Source: Bin87 sp965219925 (GTDB taxonomy: Bacteria > Chloroflexota > Dehalococcoidia > Lucifugimonadales > UBA3495). Taken from it: a DNA stretch of 64,000 nucleotides. Position numbers and translations under genes: made by a program. The notes under the pieces are model-generated. The model saw only the letters and a program-made list of their open reading frames with translations, was not told where the DNA came from and searched no databases. The number at the start of each line of letters is the position of its first letter. The stretch's first letter is position 1. The DNA is taken from contig OZ244795.1 of assembly GCA_965219925.1 (NCBI GenBank), positions 2,480,001 through 2,544,000 of the forward strand. Direction: 5' to 3'. Positions 61,594-64,000 of the stretch are shown in pieces.

Positions 61594-61761
61594 CTCCCAA
61601 CTCCCGAGGTCAGCTAACCAGTTACGGCCTCAATTTACCCCACGCCTCTGCGCATTTCACCTTGGCTTTGGTTTAGTAGCCTACCACCATTGCAATGATG
61701 GATGGTAGGATGTGAAGGTCAAGTAGAAACAGGAACAAATGGGGAAGTGGTGAGGGAGGTT

Positions 61762-62896
<1,135 letters not shown>

Positions 62897-63033
62897 TCGA
62901 CCACTAGTAGTACGAAATCTTTGTAATGATGGGTTGATTGGTACAGGGCCTTTCCCCGGCCATACAGGGCTTTATGGAGACTATCGCCGAGCAATCTGGC
63001 ATTCCAACCCGTCATTTCAAGGATGTTGGTCTA

Positions 63034-63894
63034 CTAAACCAAAGCCAAGGTGGGATGTGCATTTGCCTGACACCGGGAATCGGACGTGAGGTCTCGTAGG
63101 AGTGCCTCAGCCCTTGATTGCAGGACCGTCCGGCAACGCCGTCTTACCTCGTCTTTCCGGCTGGCCAGCCCGGTGAGGAAACGGTTGACCCTCTCCCGTA
63201 CCGCCGCCTTGCTCCCCAGGCACAGGTTGCCGGTGGCCTCCTCTCTCGCCCAGCCCCAGATGGCCTCGTCGGCGTTGAAGTCCGGACTGTAGCCCGGCAG
63301 ATTCACCAGCCGCAGGTTCAGCCCAGGCGTCCTGAGGTATTCTCTCACCGCATCGCCTCGATGCGCCGGCGCGTTGTCCCAGATCACGTTCAGCCGCTTG
63401 CCGTGTTTCTCCCGTAACTGCTTCAAGAAGGCAACCGAGGTCCCGGCGTTGCTGTTGCCCTCCAGTTCCATCCACTCCACTTCGCCCGTCTCCAGGCACA
63501 CCGCCGAGTAATAGCTGGCCTTCTCCCCGTAGCTGGGGCTGGTTGAGTCCACCAATGCCGACTCTCCTCTCAGCACCCACTTGCCCCGCAGTTCGGCGTC
63601 GGCCCGGAAGTGGGCCTCGTCGGCAAAGAACACCTTGGCTCCAGTGCGCCCCGACTCGTCCCAAAAGGCGGCATACTCCGCCACGAAGGCCTCACGCTTG
63701 GATTCATTCGCTTTGACCAATCGCTTCTTGGGCCGCTTGAAGGCGAATCCCAAGCAGTGTAGATAGTTCAGACAACTGCTGCGGCACAGGCTGACACCAA
63801 AGCGTCCCGAAACAAACTGCCGCACCGCCTTCCAATACCAGTTGGCCATTTCCATGCCTGACCATGACGGCGGCAGTTGCACCGCCGCTTTCAA
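63034..63894 (-). CDS. IS630 transposase DDE domain (OrfB), copy A2
   Basis: The 286-residue sequence is identical to the copy at 60437-61297, with the same FADEAHF, VIWDNAPAH and DFNADEAIWGW motifs. It overlaps the end of a second OrfA by four bases. Perfect identity of two copies suggests recent movement. Confidence 0.88.
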   Translation of the reverse strand: MKAAVQLPPSWSGMEMANWYWKAVRQFVSGRFGVSLCRSSCLNYLHCLGFAFKRPKKRLVKANESKREAFVAEYAAFWDESGRTGAKVFFADEAHFRADAELRGKWVLRGESALVDSTSPSYGEKASYYSAVCLETGEVEWMELEGNSNAGTSVAFLKQLREKHGKRLNVIWDNAPAHRGDAVREYLRTPGLNLRLVNLPGYSPDFNADEAIWGWAREEATGNLCLGSKAAVRERVNRFLTGLASRKDEVRRRCRTVLQSRAEALLRDLTSDSRCQANAHPTLALV

Positions 63895-64000
63895 CTCCTC
63901 TTGTTGCGCTTGGTCAATGGCGGGGGGGAACCACCGGTCTGCTCGAATAGCAGGGCCGCAGGCCCTCCCTCACCGAAGGCCGAGGCCCAGCGTCCGATGG
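63891..64000 (-). CDS. IS630 OrfA C-terminus, copy A2 (partial)
   Basis: The last third of OrfA (GRWASAFGEGGPAALLFEQT) is seen before the window ends. It carries the same seven-C run as copy A1. Confidence 0.8.
   Translation of the reverse strand, partial: IGRWASAFGEGGPAALLFEQTGGSPPPLTKRNKRS

Larger units (their letters stand above)
60437..61676 (-). mobile_element. IS630-family element, copy A1
   Basis: CTAAACCAAAGCCAAGGTG (60437-60455) and CACCTTGGCTTTGGTTTAG (61658-61676) are perfect 19-bp inverted repeats containing a TA at each end, as expected for IS630 TA targeting. The 1240-bp element encodes overlapping orfA/orfB. It is identical by eye over at least 967 bp to the copy at 63034-64000. 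Confidence 0.9.
63034..64000 (-). mobile_element. IS630-family element, copy A2 (runs off the window)
   Basis: Starts with the same CTAAACCAAAGCCAAGGTG repeat and matches copy A1 base for base as far as the window goes. The right end would lie near 64273. It has the same orientation as A1. Confidence 0.9.

Overview
This 64-kb window is bacterial, moderately GC-rich and densely coded. The gene content suggests an uncultured Chloroflexota lineage, perhaps Dehalococcoidia/SAR202-like. It combines paired FAS1-like/MaoC dehydratases, two MmgE/PrpD proteins, LLM-class flavin oxidoreductase, L-2-hydroxyglutarate oxidase, DUF1800 and NHL proteins, a cobalt-early cobalamin pathway and many dispersed palindromic elements. 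This taxonomic reading is inference; no rRNA or tRNA gene was seen.

Layout. 0-2 kb: end of an unknown gene, then a FAS1-like dehydratase, a MaoC hydratase and a small alpha/beta protein. 2-8 kb: yihY/brkB and signal peptidase I; three YtxH-like envelope genes behind a near-consensus sigma-70 promoter; prephenate dehydratase; TrkA/TrkH potassium uptake. 8.6-18.5 kb: leuS followed by anaerobic corrin-ring genes cbiC-cbiX-cbiD-cbiT-cbiL-cbiF-cbiG-cbiH. 18.6-22.4 kb: HpcH/HpaI aldolase, LysR regulator, 7Fe ferredoxin and an ornithine-cyclodeaminase-like gene with an in-frame TAG. 22.6-30.3 kb (minus): pyrR-pyrB-pyrC-carA-carB behind a PyrR attenuator. 30.3-40 kb (minus): VWA protein, nicotinamidase-like hydrolase, GDYXXLXY/DUF2157 membrane pair, PEP-mutase/isocitrate-lyase enzyme, a lipid operon (two hot-dog dehydratase subunits-plsX-fabG) and LhgO. 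40-46 kb: PrpD-like protein, quinone oxidoreductase, then a tryptophan T-box, trpE, a VOC gene and trpG. 46-52 kb: lipoprotein, second PrpD-like protein, and a minus-strand set of DUF1800, acyl-CoA dehydrogenase, NHL protein and a ferredoxin-fold protein. 53-58.5 kb: two tandem paralogous MFS exporters, a DHA2 exporter and an LLM oxidoreductase. 58.7-64 kb: insertion sequences (decayed IS5, intact-looking IS5 with frameshifted orfA/orfB, two identical same-orientation IS630 copies around another frameshifted IS630 transposase).

The most striking structure outside the genes is a set of about twelve intergenic palindromic elements of roughly 115-210 bp. Most share a core starting TGTCATTGCGAG and ending CTCGCAATGACA, but the core sits inside three different outer inverted-repeat types. 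Several have direct repeats of 9-10 bp at their borders that look like target-site duplications. They therefore appear to be non-autonomous mobile elements (MITEs) that moved as units; no transposase for them is evident here. Other points of interest are an apparently substituted catalytic histidine in CbiC, a four-cysteine insertion in CbiX, and a HadAB-like dehydratase pair in the plsX/fabG operon.
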